From Tupaia tana (Eukaryota; Chordata; Mammalia; Scandentia; Tupaiidae): 64,000 bases of DNA. Position numbers and translations under genes: made by a program. Below the pieces are notes generated by a model. That model worked only from the letters and a program-made list of their open reading frames with translations. It made no database searches and had not been told where the DNA came from. Location: positions 187,036,005 to 187,100,004 of the forward strand of contig JAKSZU010000003.1 of NCBI GenBank assembly GCA_026018925.1, read 5' to 3'. The stretch's first letter is position 1; each line of letters begins with the position of its first letter. This document shows, piece by piece, positions 27,965-41,800 of this stretch.

Positions 27965-28362
27965 AGAATTATAGTTTAAAATGTTTTATTTCTTGGTTCA
28001 TAAAAAAATTTTTATGTACAAGACTTAAACAAACAGGCAGCTTTCAATCACAAAATGAGATAGTTACTCAAACTCCACTGTGAACATATTTTTAATGCAC
28101 CCTTCAATGTTTTGCATAATTTTAACTATGCAGTCCAAGTTCTAAGTTGTATATTAGTTAATAAGACACTTGTGGTGAAGATTGGTAAAGCCAATTTTCA
28201 GCTGCTTATATTTTTCAGTACAGGTTCACTATTAAAAATATATGTTGTTAACTAATGAAATAATAATCCTGAAAGATCTTCTCTTTGTCCATGTTCATAT
28301 ATTTGTAATCTAATTTAATTTACTAATTTTCCTTCTTGTAGGTAATTTTCAATCTGCAGTAG
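27965..28362 (-). other. EPCAM: EPCAM 3' untranslated region with poly(A) signal
   Basis: Sequence after the stop resembles the human EPCAM 3' UTR in several blocks, for example AATATAAGCAGCT, GGCTTTACCAATCTT, CCACAAGTGTCTTAT and GATTGAAAGCTGCCT. An AATAAA signal lies at 27985-27990 (minus strand), so the transcript probably ends near 27965. No SINE lies inside this 400-bp stretch, unlike nearly all flanking DNA. Confidence 0.88.
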
Positions 28363-28404
28363 TTAAGCATTACGTTCTCTATGCATCTCACTCATCTCCT
28401 TTAT
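28363..28404 (-). CDS. EPCAM: EPCAM exon 9 (C-terminus and stop)
   Basis: Acceptor TTTCAG, then [13 protein letters not shown] and stop TAA at 28363-28365. Human reads IKEMGEMHRELNA, so two residues differ. Confidence 0.95.
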   Translation of the reverse strand: MKEMSEMHRERNA

Positions 28405-29449
28405 CTGAAACAGAAAAGTAGAGAAAAAAATTAATTTTCCAATCTGTTGTTCATTCTAAAAAGAGTTTAAAAGAAAGCAAAGAGGAAAACAAGGTGGTTC
28501 TCACAATTACAAAACTTTTTTCTTGGAGAGGTTTTTGCTATATGGTGCATGCACTTGCCAGAAAGACAGAGAGAAGACAGAGAGACAGAAAGCCAGAAAT
28601 CACCCCCACTGGGGGATGGCCACACCGCAATCCCTTCTCTTCCATGCTCCTCTCAGTATCTTGGGCACGAGCACACACGCGCCCACCATGAATTTAAGCC
28701 ACCGGGTTCGAGACTCGAACTGCATGGGAGTCAAGCAACATAGCCATTATACCCACTACTGGTCCCTCTTTTTTTCTTTTAAATAAATTGTCTACTTAAT
28801 TTTATTTATCATTGTTGTTATTTTTAAATTTGCTACAGGGCACATGCACTCACCAGACACAAGAGAAAGTGAGAAAGCAAGCCACCAGGTCTCGGACTTG
28901 AACCATAGCGAGAAATCACCCCCCTGGGGGGGATGGCCACGCCACAATCCCTTCTCCTCCATTCTCCTCCATTCTCCTCTCGGGATCTTAAGGCACGCAC
29001 GCACATGTACCCGGTGTGAGTTTTAAGCCACTGGGTACGGGACGCAAACCGTGGTCGACTACATGGGAGTCCAGCGACATAGCCATTATGCTAACTGCTG
29101 GTCCCTAGATAAATATTTCTTTTAAGGGACTGCCAGATGGCATGGTAATTAAGGATGCTGGCCTCCAACATGGCTGACTACAGTTCAAGTAGTTCTGGAC
29201 CTGGTGGCTTGCTTTCTCACTTTCCCTTTCTCCTCCTCTCCCTCTTGTTCTCTCTCAGTCTTGCTCACTCACTCTCTTGTTCTGTCCCTCTCAAGTCAAA
29301 ATAAAATAAATAAATAAATGTATAAAATAAAGCTTAATAAAGTAATTCTTTAAAAAAAAAATGTATTCTAGGAACCAGCAGGTGGCCTTGGTGGTTAAGG
29401 CGCTGGACACTCCCACATGGCCGACTATCATTCGAGTCCCAGACCTGGC

Positions 29450-29496
<47 letters not shown>

Positions 29497-32400
29497 CCCC
29501 CCCGCCCCCCCTCTCTCTGGTCAAATTAAAATAAATGGATGAATAAATAAAATAAAATAATTATTAGAAAAAAATAAATAAATAAACAAAAAAAAATGTA
29601 TTCTAAGACTGTCCCTAAGACACTAAGGACTATATTATGAAGGGACTCCAGCATAATTGAAAACCATCAGTGTTGGGACCAGCAGGTGGCGTGTTGGTTA
29701 AGGCGCTGGACACTCCCACATGGCCGACCAGGGTTTGAGTCCTGAATCTGGTGGCTTGCTTTCTCACTTCCTCTCCCTCTCCCTCTCAACCTCTGTCTCT
29801 CTCTGGTCAAATTAACAAATAAATTAATAAATAAAACAAAATAGAATAAATAATTATTTTTTTAAAAAAAGAAAGAAAACCATCAGTGTCTAGGCAAGTA
29901 CAATGAATGTTAGGAGTATGAGATCAAATAGGGATTTTTAAAATTACTTAAGTAATTAACTTACCTCAGCCTTCTCATACTTCGCCATTTTCTTCTTTCT
30001 GGAAATAACCTGAATAGGAGGAAAATTATTACTATTTCAGGACTGTTACTTAATCAAAAAAGATTAAATTGACATATATACTTTTAACAGATGTGGTTCT
30101 GACCTGAAAAAAAAAATTAAACAATACATCCCTAGTATGTTTCTTAAGTTAAAATTCCACTACTAACTCATATTTTTAAAAAATGTCTACAACAGGGGCC
30201 AGCAGTTGGCGTAATGGCTATGTTGCTGGACTCCCATGTAGTCGACCATGGTTCGCGTCCCGGACCCGGTGGCTTAAAACTCACTCTGGGCGCGTGTGCA
30301 TGAGTGCCCAAGATCCCGAGAGGAGAATGGAGGAGAAGGGATTGCAGCGTGGCCATTCCCCCTGGGGGGTGATTTCTCACTTTCTATCTCTCTGTCTCTC
30401 TCTGCCTGTCTGGTGAGCGCACACACCCTATAGCAAAAAAATAAATAAATAAAAAAGTCTACCACAGCCAATGAAATCAATCAAAAATAGAAATAAAGAA
30501 ACAATGAATATTTTTTTAACGAAATTCAACAATTTAGTGTGGATTCTTCCACATTTTTTCCCATACACTAATATAAACACTCAAAACTGTTATCCAGATT
30601 CACTATGACAAGCAACTATAATGCAAAACCTTGAATACACTTTTTCTCTTTTAGTTTTTTTCTTTATAGTTTTACAATAGGGCACTTACACTTGCCAGAG
30701 AGAGGGGGAGAGAGAGAAAGATAAAGAAGAATGAGTAATCACTTCCCGAGTGAACAGTCACACCAAAATCCCTTCTCCATTCTCCTCATTCACACATATA
30801 CACATGGCATGTTTTTCAAGCTGCTCGGGTCCAGGACTCAAACCACCCAGTCAATCATGTGGGATCCAACCACCCTAACCTACATGCCATCTGCTGGCCT
30901 GTGCTATCTCTTTAAATTTTTTTTATTTCTTAGTCTACTATACTGTACGTGGGCTCACTGAAGAGATAGAAAGAGGAAGAAAAGGAGAGAAAGGTGAGAA
31001 ACCACCCTCCAGGAGAGATGACCATGCTGCAATCTTTTCTTCTCTCCACTCTCCTCTTGGGATTTTGGGCATGCGTATCCCTGGTTTGTTTTTTTTTTGT
31101 TTTTCTTTTTTTGGAGAGGTTTTTGCTATAGGGCGCGTGCGCTCGCCAGACAGACAGAGAGAGACAGAGAGATAGAAAGCAGGAAATCACCCCCCAGGGG
31201 GGATGGCCACGCCGCAATCCCTTCTCCTGCATTCTCCTCTCGGGATCCTGGGCACGCACGCACACGTGCCCGGCGTGAGTTTAAGCCGCCGGGTCCGGGA
31301 CTCGAACCGCGGTCGACTACGTGGGAGTCCAGCGACATAGCCATTACACTAACTGCTGGTCCCTCCCTGGTTTGTTTTTCAAGCCACCAGGTCCTGGACA
31401 CAAACCGTGCAGTTGGTCATGTAGCATCTGGCTGCCTTAACCACCACTCAACCTTGCTAGCCCCGAATGTGAGTTCATTTTACTTTTTTTTTTTTTTTAA
31501 TAAGGGTTTTTAACATAGGGCATGTGCGCTCACTGGAAACAAAGACAGTGAGAGAAAAACGTGAGAAATCACCCCCTGGAGGATGGCCACACCACAATCC
31601 CATCTCCTCCATTATCCTCCTAGGATTTTGGGACACATATGTACATGCACCAGTGTGATTTTGAAGCAGCCAGGTCTAGAACTTGAACCAGGGCAGGTCA
31701 TGTGGGAGTGCAGCACCTTAACCACTACACCACCTGCTGGTCCTAGAATGTGTTTTATTACAACGCTTGTACTTTCATTTTTACAAGACAATTAGATTTC
31801 TATGGCACCCCCTTTCTAACTTTGATGTGTTTTTTTGGCATCTGAAATTCCACTTCTATAAACTGTTCATTCCTGTTGTCATTCTTTCTGTAGATTTCCT
31901 CATCAGTTTGGAAGAACTCTTAGCATACTACACATAATATCTATCTGGGTTTTATTTCCTTCTTTCTTTTTTCTCGGGGAGAGATTTTTGCAATAGGGCA
32001 TGTGAGCTTGCTGGAGAGACAAAGAGAGAGAGAGAGAGAAAGCAAGAAATCACTTTCTAGGAGGCATTCCCTTCTCCTCCACTGTCCTCTTCGGATTTTG
32101 AGCATGCACTTGCATGTGCGCGCATGCACCCGCCATCAGTTTTAAGCCGCCAGATCCAGGAATCGCACCACCATTGAATATGTGAAAGTCAGTCCAGTGA
32201 CATAACTATTATGCTATCTGCTAGTACCTCCATTTGCTTTTTTTTCCCTGGAGAGGTTTTTGCTATAGGGCGCGTGCGCTCACCAGAAAGACAGAGAGAC
32301 AGAAAGTGAGAAATCACCCCCCACGGGGATGACCACACCGCAATCCCTTCTCCTCCATTCTCCTCTTGGGATCTTGGGCACGCACGCACACGTGCTCAGC

Positions 32401-35400
32401 ATGAGTTTAAGCCACCAGGTCCGGGGACGCGAACCGCAGTTGACTACATGGGAGTCCAGCAACATAGTCATTATGCCCCCCTCCATCTGTTTTATTCATC
32501 ACAAATATTTTCCCAACCTTTGCATGACAAAGACCTTTATAGTATTTTCCCATACAAAACATTTCATTTTTTTTAAGAATTATTTTTTTAACTTTATTTA
32601 TTTTTAATTTGACCAGAGAGAGACAGAGTGAGAGAGAGAGAGAGAGAGAGAGAAAGTGAGAAAGCAAGCCGCCAGGTCTAGAACTTGAACCATGGTCGGT
32701 CATGTGGAAGTCCAGTGCCCTTAACCACCAAATGTTTTGCTGGCCCCAAAACATTTAAATTTTTAAAAAGGAATTATTCAGTTAATTTTATTTATTTAGT
32801 ATTATTATCATTTAATTTGACCAGAGAGACTGAGAGGAAGCAAGCCATAGGTCCAGGACTCAAACCACAGTTGGTCATGTGAGAGTCCAGCGCCTTAACC
32901 ACTACACCACCTGTCAGCCCCAAAACATTTAATTTTAATAAAGTCATAAATATCATTTTCTTCATTCTAAATTTCTTGCTTTACATGGTTTCCCTTCCCC
33001 TCAAGGTTGTGTAAATATTTCCTAAATTAATTTCCTTGACACTTTTTTTTAAAAGATTGCTGAAGGACTCATGCCCTCACCAGAGAGAGATAAATGAGTT
33101 GGGAGACAGAAAGAAAACACCCCCATGGGGAATGGTCATGCCACAATCCCTTCTCCTTCAAGTCTCCTTTAGGGATTTTGGGGCGCTCAAACTGCATAGA
33201 CAGCCTTGTGGGATCAAGCCACCTTAACCACCATGCCACCAGCTGGCCTGACTTTATTTTACATTTTAAACTACTCTTTATCTGGACTTTTTTTTTGAAC
33301 ATGATGGTGCAGTGCCCAGCTCCTTTCACAATGGTGTGATCTAGACATGCCATCCACATATATTTGGACAATATGGACAGTCCTTGGAATAAAATAGGAA
33401 TTCAACTTTTGTATTCTTCCAGACAAAGATGGTAATTTCATTGAACTGAAAATATATAAATAAGAAATTATAAAAAAAGGAAAAAATAAATCAATTTAAA
33501 AAAATGTAAGATCCCATATAACCTCAAATCTATTTCTGAGTTTTGTCATGTTGGTAAGATTCCTGATGAGATAGCAAAGTCTACTTCTTCAAGTGATGCA
33601 TTCTTCTTTTGAAGTGCTGCTAAATTCAATTTGCTAATCTTTATTTAAAATGTTGCTTCAGGGCAAGTGGCATGGAAAAGAAGGCAGCTAAATCCCACAT
33701 GAAAGACTGCGATCTGTGTCGTGGATTCAGTAGCCTGAAAATCAGACCAGGGGCATGTGTGTATATACCCAAAATTCTGAGAGGAGAATGGAGAAGGGAC
33801 TACAGTGTGGCCAGCCATCACCCCTGGATGGTGGTTTCTCACTTAGCCTCTCTCTCTCTCCTATAAGTGCACTCTCCCTATAGCAAACTAAAACAAACAA
33901 AAACTCTATCCTAATTTTAATTTGTATTCTATTGTTCTATCTCACTGAATGGTTTGGGAATTCAAATATTTTGCACCGTTCCAGGCAGAAGTGTTGAACC
34001 ATTTGCAGTGACAGTAACTGAAGGAAATTTGCTATTGATGGCAATATAACTGGCCTGTGCAGTGCTTGGCAGCAACTATTTTCAAATTCACATCCTTTTT
34101 CGCTTCACTGTCACTGTTTCATTAAAAAGGAATATGAGGGTCCAGCAGTTTGTATGGTAGTTAAGCCAACCACGGTTTGAGTCCTATGTCTGGTGGTTTG
34201 CTTTCTCACTTTTTCTCTCCTGCTCTCTCTGGTCAAATTTTTAAAAAATAACAATAGGGACAAGCAGATGGTGTAACGGTTACGTTGCTGAATTCCCACA
34301 TAGTTGACTGTGGTTCAAGTCCAAGAAAAGGTGGCTTAAAACTCACACAGGGAAAAACAAAAAAAAAAGAAAACTCACACAAGGGAGCATGTGTAGAGCA
34401 TGCCCAAAATCCTGAGAGGAGAATGAAGGAGAAGGGATGGCAGTATGGCCATCCCCCTAAGGGGTGATTTTTTGCTTTCTGTCTCTCTCTCTCTGTCTTA
34501 TCAGCAAGTGTACTTGTCATATAGCAAAAATCTCTCTTTTAAAATATATAATAAATATTTTGGGACCAGCAGTTAGTGTAATGGCTATGTCGCTGGACTC
34601 CCACGTAGTCGACCGTGGTTTGAGTACTGGACCTGGTGGCTTAAACTCACGCCGGGCACATGTGTGTGCATGCCCAAGATCCCGAGAGGAGAATGGAGGA
34701 GAAGGGATTGCAGCGTGGCCATCCCCCCTGGGGGGTGATTTCTCGCTTTCTGTCTCTATGTCTCTCTCTGTCTGTCTGGCGAGCGCATGCGCCCTATAGC
34801 ATAAACCTCTCAAAAAAAAAAAATATATATATATAAAATAAATATAAATGCAGTAATTTTGTTCACTATAGAGAATTATTTAAAATGAAGACTGCTTCAT
34901 TAATATGTTCTAGAACATGGATGGAGCTTTTTCAGAAATTTATACATTTTCTTGAAGGAATACACCATTAAACGTACTTGATCTGTACTTACCACTACAA
35001 CAACCCCAGTGATAATTGCTATTATCACAACCACAATGACAGCAATGATGCCAGCTTTTAGACCCTGCATTGAAAATTCAGGTGCTTTCTCATCAACATA
35101 GTAAATTAAAGTTTGACCAGGATCCAGATCCAGTTGTTCTCCATTTACTCTCAGGTCCATTCTCTTAGAATGGAACAAGGATTCACCTTTAACCTATGTT
35201 GAAAAGAAGAAAAGCAATTAAAAATATTTAATAAAGTCAACCACAGCCACATGTAATTACATACCAACTATACATCAAAATAACTGCTTCCAAAAGTCTT
35301 TATGGTTTCAGTGAACAGAATGTTAAAAAACTGATTACTAGAGGAAAATTTCAAACATATACAGAGGTTAAAACAGGACAGGAGCCAATAGCATGGTATT

Positions 35401-36149
35401 TAAGGTAGCTGGGTCTCACATGGCTGACTTAATGGTTCGAGTCTCAGATCCAGCGGCTTGAAAAACATGTCAGGTGCATGTGCATGTATGCCCAAAAATC
35501 CTGAGAGAAGGGAGGAGAAGGGATTGTGGTGTGGCCATCCCCCTCCACGGGTGACTTCTCACTTTCTCTTTCTCTCTCTCTCTCACTGTCTCTCTGCAAT
35601 GTAGCCGTCCCCCTTATGGGAGACTTCTTTCTCTTGTCTCCAGTGAGCACACTCACCCTATAGCAAAAACTAAAGAAATTAAAAAATAAAAATTAGTACA
35701 GGTTGAATATTGATTTTTCAAAATGCTTGGGCCAAAGGAACTAGTGGTATGGTGGTTAAGGGCACTGGAAACTCCGACATGGCCAACCGTGATTTGAGTC
35801 CTAGACCTGGCAGCTTACTTTTTCATTGTCCCTCTCTCTCTCTCTCCCTCCCTCCCTCTGTCCCTCTCTGGTCAAATTTAAATAAATAAATAGCGAACAG
35901 CAGATGGCTTAATGGCTACGTCGCTGGACTCCCATGCAGCCGATCGCAGCTCAAGTCCTGAACCCAGTGGCTTAAATTCATGCCGGGCACATGTGCATGC
36001 GTACCCAAGATCCCAAGAGGAGAATGAAGGAGAAGAGATTTGTGGCCTGGCTATCCCCCCTCGTGGCTATCTCCCCTCGGGAGTGATTTCTAGCTTTCTG
36101 TCTGTCTCTCTGGCGAGCGCACGCTCCCTATAGCAAAAACCTTTCCAAA

Positions 36150-36184
<35 letters not shown>

Positions 36185-36414
36185 AGTTAACAAAATAATT
36201 CTATCAAAAAAAAATAAAACCACTTTGGGACCAGAAGCATTTAGGGTTTTTGAATTTTGGAAGATATGCATATACATAAATGAGATATCATCAAGATGGG
36301 ACCCAAGTTTAAGCACAAAATTCACTTACATTTATATATACCTTATACACATAGCCTGAAAGTAATTTTACATAATATTTTTGTATTGCAGCATTTTTTT
36401 TTCTTTCTTTGGAG

Positions 36415-36460
<46 letters not shown>

Positions 36461-38793
36461 ATAGGGCATGTGCGCTCACCAGACAGAGAGAGACAGAGAG
36501 ATAGAAAGCGAGGAATCACCCCCCGGGGGGATGGTCACGCCGCAATCCCTTCTCCTCCATTCTCCTCTCGGGATCTTGGGCACGCACGCACACGCGCCCG
36601 GCATGAGTTTAAGCCACCGAGTCCAGGATGCGAACCATGGTCAACTACATGGGAGTCCAGCGACATAGCCATTACGCTAACTGCTGGTCCCTGTATTGCA
36701 GCATTTTGACTATGATCCAGCACATAGTGTTAGATATAGAACTTTCTACTAGTTGCATCACATTGGTAATCAAAAAGTTTCAGATTATTGAGTATTTTGG
36801 ATTTTGGATTTCACATTAGAGATGCTCAACCTATATATAGTAAAGCCCATGTATGCTGTCATCCTGATTCAGCAATATCAACACATAGTCAATCTTCTTT
36901 CATTATTCTTACTTCCATACCTCAGTTCTGATTATTCTAAAGCAAACCTCACATTTCATCAAAAAATACATCAGTATAATGTACTGAAATTAAGACTTTT
37001 TTTTTTTTTTGCTAGATTGTGCATGCCCTCTCCAGAGACAAAGAAAGAGAGAGAGGAGAGGGACCAGCATGTGGCATAATGGTTACATTGCTAGACTTGC
37101 AAATAGTCAATCACAGTTTGAGTTCTGACCCAGCAGCTTGAAACTCACAGCAGGTGCGTGTACATGTGTGCACAAAATCCCAAGAAGTGAATGGAGGAAA
37201 AGAGGACTGCAGTGTAGCCATCTACCCTTGGGGGATGGGGGGTGGTTGGGGGGGTGGGGGAGGAGGGGATTTCTCGCATTCTGTCTCTTTTCTTAATAGA
37301 TTAATGTAATTTTTAAAAGAATTATTTATTTAATTTTATTTATTGATTCATTTCTTTTAATTTGACCATAGAGAGACACAAAGAGAGAAAGAGGGAAAGT
37401 TAGAAAGCAAGCCACGAGGTTCGGAACTTGAACCATAGTCAGCCATGTGGGAGAGTCCTGTGCCTTAACCATCACACCACTTGCTGGTCCCCTGTCTTTC
37501 TTTCTCTGTGTCTCTGGCCAGTGCACCTGCCCTATAGCAAAAATCTCTTAAAACAAAAAAGAGAAGAGAAAGCACCTTCCATGGGGAATGGACATGCCAC
37601 ATATGCTTGCCAGAGAGGGAGAGAAACAAACATACAGGAAGAGGAAAAGTGAGAAATCACCCCTCCTAGGAGAATGGCCGCACTGCAATGTCTTTTCCTC
37701 CATTCTCTTCTTGGGATCTTGGACACATACGCACACGCGCCTTGCCTGAATTTAAAGCCACTGGATCCAGGACAAGAACTGCAATCAACCATGTGGGAGT
37801 CTAGCGATGAAATTGCTAAGCCATCTGCTGGCCCGGCACACAAGGAATTTTTCTAAAGCTCCAGCATGCTAGACTCAAACCACTTCAAACACAAGGTCAT
37901 GGAGCAAATATAAACAAAATATGTTTTTTTCTTTTATTTAAATTAATTAATTAATTTAACTTTATTCATTTATTTATTTTAATTTAATCAGAGAGGGATA
38001 GGGCAAGTGAGAGAAAGGAGAGAGAGAGAGGGAAAAAGAGAGGGAAAGTGAGAAAGCAAGCCCCAGGTCTGGGACTCGAACCACAGCTGGCTATGTGGGA
38101 GTCCAGCACCCTTAACCACCACGCCACCTGCCGGCCCCACAAAATATTTTAAAAATTTATTTATTTAATTTTATTTATTCATTCATTTATTTCAATTTGA
38201 CTAGAGAGAAACAGAGACAGAGAGAGAGGGAAAGTGAGAAAGCAAGCCACCAGGTCCAGGACTTGAACCGTGGTCAGCCATGTGGGAGTGTCCAGCACCT
38301 CAAGCACCAAACCACCTGCTGGTCCCTAAACAAAATATTTTAATCACACAAACTGCGCAGTAATTTTTAAATGTAAGTTCTTGTTCATATAAATAATAAA
38401 TAAAATAGAGATAATAAACACATCAAGTAATTACCAAAAGAGTAATAATAGGACTTACAGGGTCAACCCATGGTCTAGTGGTTAGACTCCCTATATGTGC
38501 AACCACACAGTTTGAGTCCCAGACCCAACATCTTAAACAACATGGTAGGCATATGTATGAGAGTGCCCGAAATCCCAAAAGAAGGAGAAATGAAGAAGGA
38601 ATTGTGACATGATTATTCCCCATGTGGGTGCTTTCTTCCTCTCCCTAGAATGCATATGCCCTCTGGCAAATTGAAAGGAAAAAAAAAAAAAAAAAAAAAA
38701 AGACACTAGCGTAATGGCTATGTCGCTGGACTTCCACGTAGTCGACTGTGGTTCGCGTCCTGGACCCGGTGGCTTAAAACTCACACCGGGCGC

Positions 38794-38830
<37 letters not shown>

Positions 38831-41800
38831 CCAAGATCCTGAGAGGAGAGTGGAGGAGAAGGGATTGAGGCGTGGCCATTCCCCCTGGGGGGGTGATTTC
38901 TCGCTTTCTGTCTCTCTGTCTCTCTCTCTGTCTGTCTGGCGAGCACATGTGCCCTATAGCAAAAACCTCTTAAAAAAAAAAATTAAAAGTAGCTCCATGT
39001 TCTGCAATGCTAAAGCCATATAAACACAGTTGAATAAAGTAAGGAAGAATATACTTACATCTTTTTCAAAATAATAAGCCACATCAGCTATGTCCACATC
39101 ATCCTGAGTTTTCTGAGAAGAATTTTGTACTAGATCAATAGTGATAACATTATTCTCGTACTAGAAAAATAATTGAAAAATATAAATTAATGTAATCACA
39201 ATCATATGAAAATATCATTGTTTAATAATCATAATATTCAGTGTTTGATCTTCTACAATCTATACACATCAGTGTTCCTTTCCATTAGCAGATAATTAAG
39301 TTAATCATTAATAATACAAAAATTGGAGCCAGCAGATGGCATGGTGGTTGGGGGCACTGGATTCCCACATGGCTGACTGCAGTTCGAGTCCCAGACCGGG
39401 CAGCTTGCTTCCCCTTTCTCTCTCTTTCTCTCTAGTCAAATTAAAAAATAATAATAACAAATGGAATAAATAATTTTTAAAAATATATAAAAATCTTTAT
39501 TCAAGGAAAATAAGACATCATTGCAACCAAACATTTAAATAATAATGCAAAAAAATTTGCCCAGGGAATTATTTTATAAAGATTTTACTTTTTGGGGACC
39601 AGCAGTTAGCGTAATGGCTATGTTGCTGGACTCCCATGTAGTCGACCCCGGTTCGAGTCCTGGACCTGGCGGTTTAAACTCAGGGACGGCACGTGTGCGT
39701 GCGTGCCCAAGATCCCGAGAGGAGAATGGAGAAGGGATTACAGTGTGGCCATCCCCCCGGGGGGTGATTTCTCGCTTTCCGTCTCTCTGGCAAGCACATG
39801 CCCTATAGCAAAAACCTCTCCAAAAATAAAAATAAAAAGAAAAAAAGATGTTACTTTTTTATTTTATTATATATATATATTTTAGTTTCACCATAGGGCA
39901 CGTGCATTCACTAGAGAGAGACAATAAGAGAGAGAGGGAAAGTGGAAAATCACCCCTCCAAGGGGGATGGCCACACCTCAATCCTTTCTCTAGTCTCCTC
40001 AGCATTTTGGGTGCACACACACACTCAGTGTGATTTTTCAAGCCACTGAGTCCAGATCCCACGTAGCCAATCAGGGTTCTAGTCTCAGCCCCAAGTACTT
40101 AAAACACACACACACACTCACACACTAGTGTTGGCACAGGGATCAAAATCCTGATGGGATGGAGAACTGGATGATTAGGCTCTGATGAGAGGGCTTCTCC
40201 CCCACCTACCCTTCTCTCTACTCAAAGTATTAACATGTGCCCACTGTCATATTTTTTAAAAAGGAAAAAAAAGCACATCCCTTCTGAAGAGTCTGTAGGG
40301 GAACCAAGCAAGGTGCATGGTGGTCGAGGCGCTAGACTCCCATATGGCTAACCACAGTTCAAGTCCTGGACATGGTAGCTTGTTTTGCTTTCTCATTTCC
40401 CTTTCTCTCTCTGGTCAAATTTAAAAACAATAATAATCATAACTAAAATTAAATAAAGAATGCTTAAACAGGGAAAAAAAGATGGGACCAGCAGATTACA
40501 TAACAGTTACCTGGCTGGACTCCCACATGCCCTACCACAGCTCACATCCTGGACCCTGCAGCTTGAAACTCATGCCAGGCACATGTGCCGGCATTTCCCC
40601 TCTCCCCTGATAGGAGAATGGAGGAAAACGAATTCTGGCATGGCCATCCCCCACGACAGGGGTGATTTCTCACTTTCTATCTCTCTGTCTCTCATTGTTC
40701 ACAAGCAAGCCGCCAGATCCCGGCCATGTAGGAGTCCAGCAACCTTAATGACCATGCCACATGCCGAGCATATTTTTCAAGTCTAGGACTCAAACCGCAC
40801 TGTCAGCCATGGGGGAATCTACCACCTTAATCACCATGCCACCTGCTGGTCTGATGCTATATTTTAAGGATAAAACATAGGTTTCAAAAGTTGTGGAAGA
40901 ACATCAATGACATTACATTACGTGCCCAGGTCTTTAACTAACTATGATTGAAAAGTATTTAACCACTACTAAAATCTGGCTGTCCTTTATACTGAAACCA
41001 TCCTATCCCACCAACTTCCTGCCAAAGCTTACTTACTACAAATATCATACCAGAATATTTGTGATAAATTTTCGATCCAGTTGATAGAGAGAGGTGATCG
41101 TTTCCTGAAGTGCACTGCAAATAATTAAAAATCTTTCTTTAAAAAATGCTTTTACCACACAACAGTAAGAAGCAGTAGGTTTTTAACTAAGCAGATAGTT
41201 CAAGGTCTAAATTGTCATTAACTGAAGGTGTTAAAATTTTTATACTACTTTCTGACTATCACAGTAACTGATTCAGGCTAAAATCACCCATTGACCAATT
41301 AAAAAGTAATAATAGTGGGCCAGCAGGCGGTATGGTGGTTACAATGCTGGCCTCCCACATGGTCAACCACAGTTCTAATCCCAGACCTAACGGCTTGCTT
41401 TCTCACTTTCCCTTTCTCTCTGGTCAAAATAAAAATAAATACAGTAGTAACAAATGGAATTAAATAAATAAATAAATAATCTTTAATCCCCACCAAAGAA
41501 CATTTACACAATATCCATGTATCTGCCCATCAGCCTATTTGAAAACAGGAACTTTATAGTGGAGAAAGCTGGCGGACACGATCTTCACCAAAGTTAAAAT
41601 GACTAACAGAGATAAACTGACATCAGGTGCCTTCTGATGTGAAGAACCGAGGACAGTTCTTTCTATGTAGTTTTCCCGTGAAAAATGCATAACTTGGGAC
41701 CAGCAGTTAGCGTAATGGCTATGTCGCTGGACTCCCATGTAGTCGACCGCAGTTCGCGTCCCGGACCGGGTGGCTTGGAACTCACACCGGGCACGTGTGC

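Larger units (their letters stand above)
35699..36836 (+). mobile_element. Tigger/pogo-type DNA transposon relic, split in three
   Basis: Left end CAGGTTGAATATTGATTTTT at 35699 follows TA. After a SINE pair (35732-36225) it resumes with GGGACCAGAAGCATTTAGGG and GCATATACATAAATGAGATA, is interrupted by an L-SINE (36397-36692), and ends ATTAGAGATGCTCAACCTA near 36836. The ends form an inverted repeat. The blocks match a common non-coding Tc1/mariner-superfamily repeat of mammals; subfamily not assigned. Confidence 0.65.
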
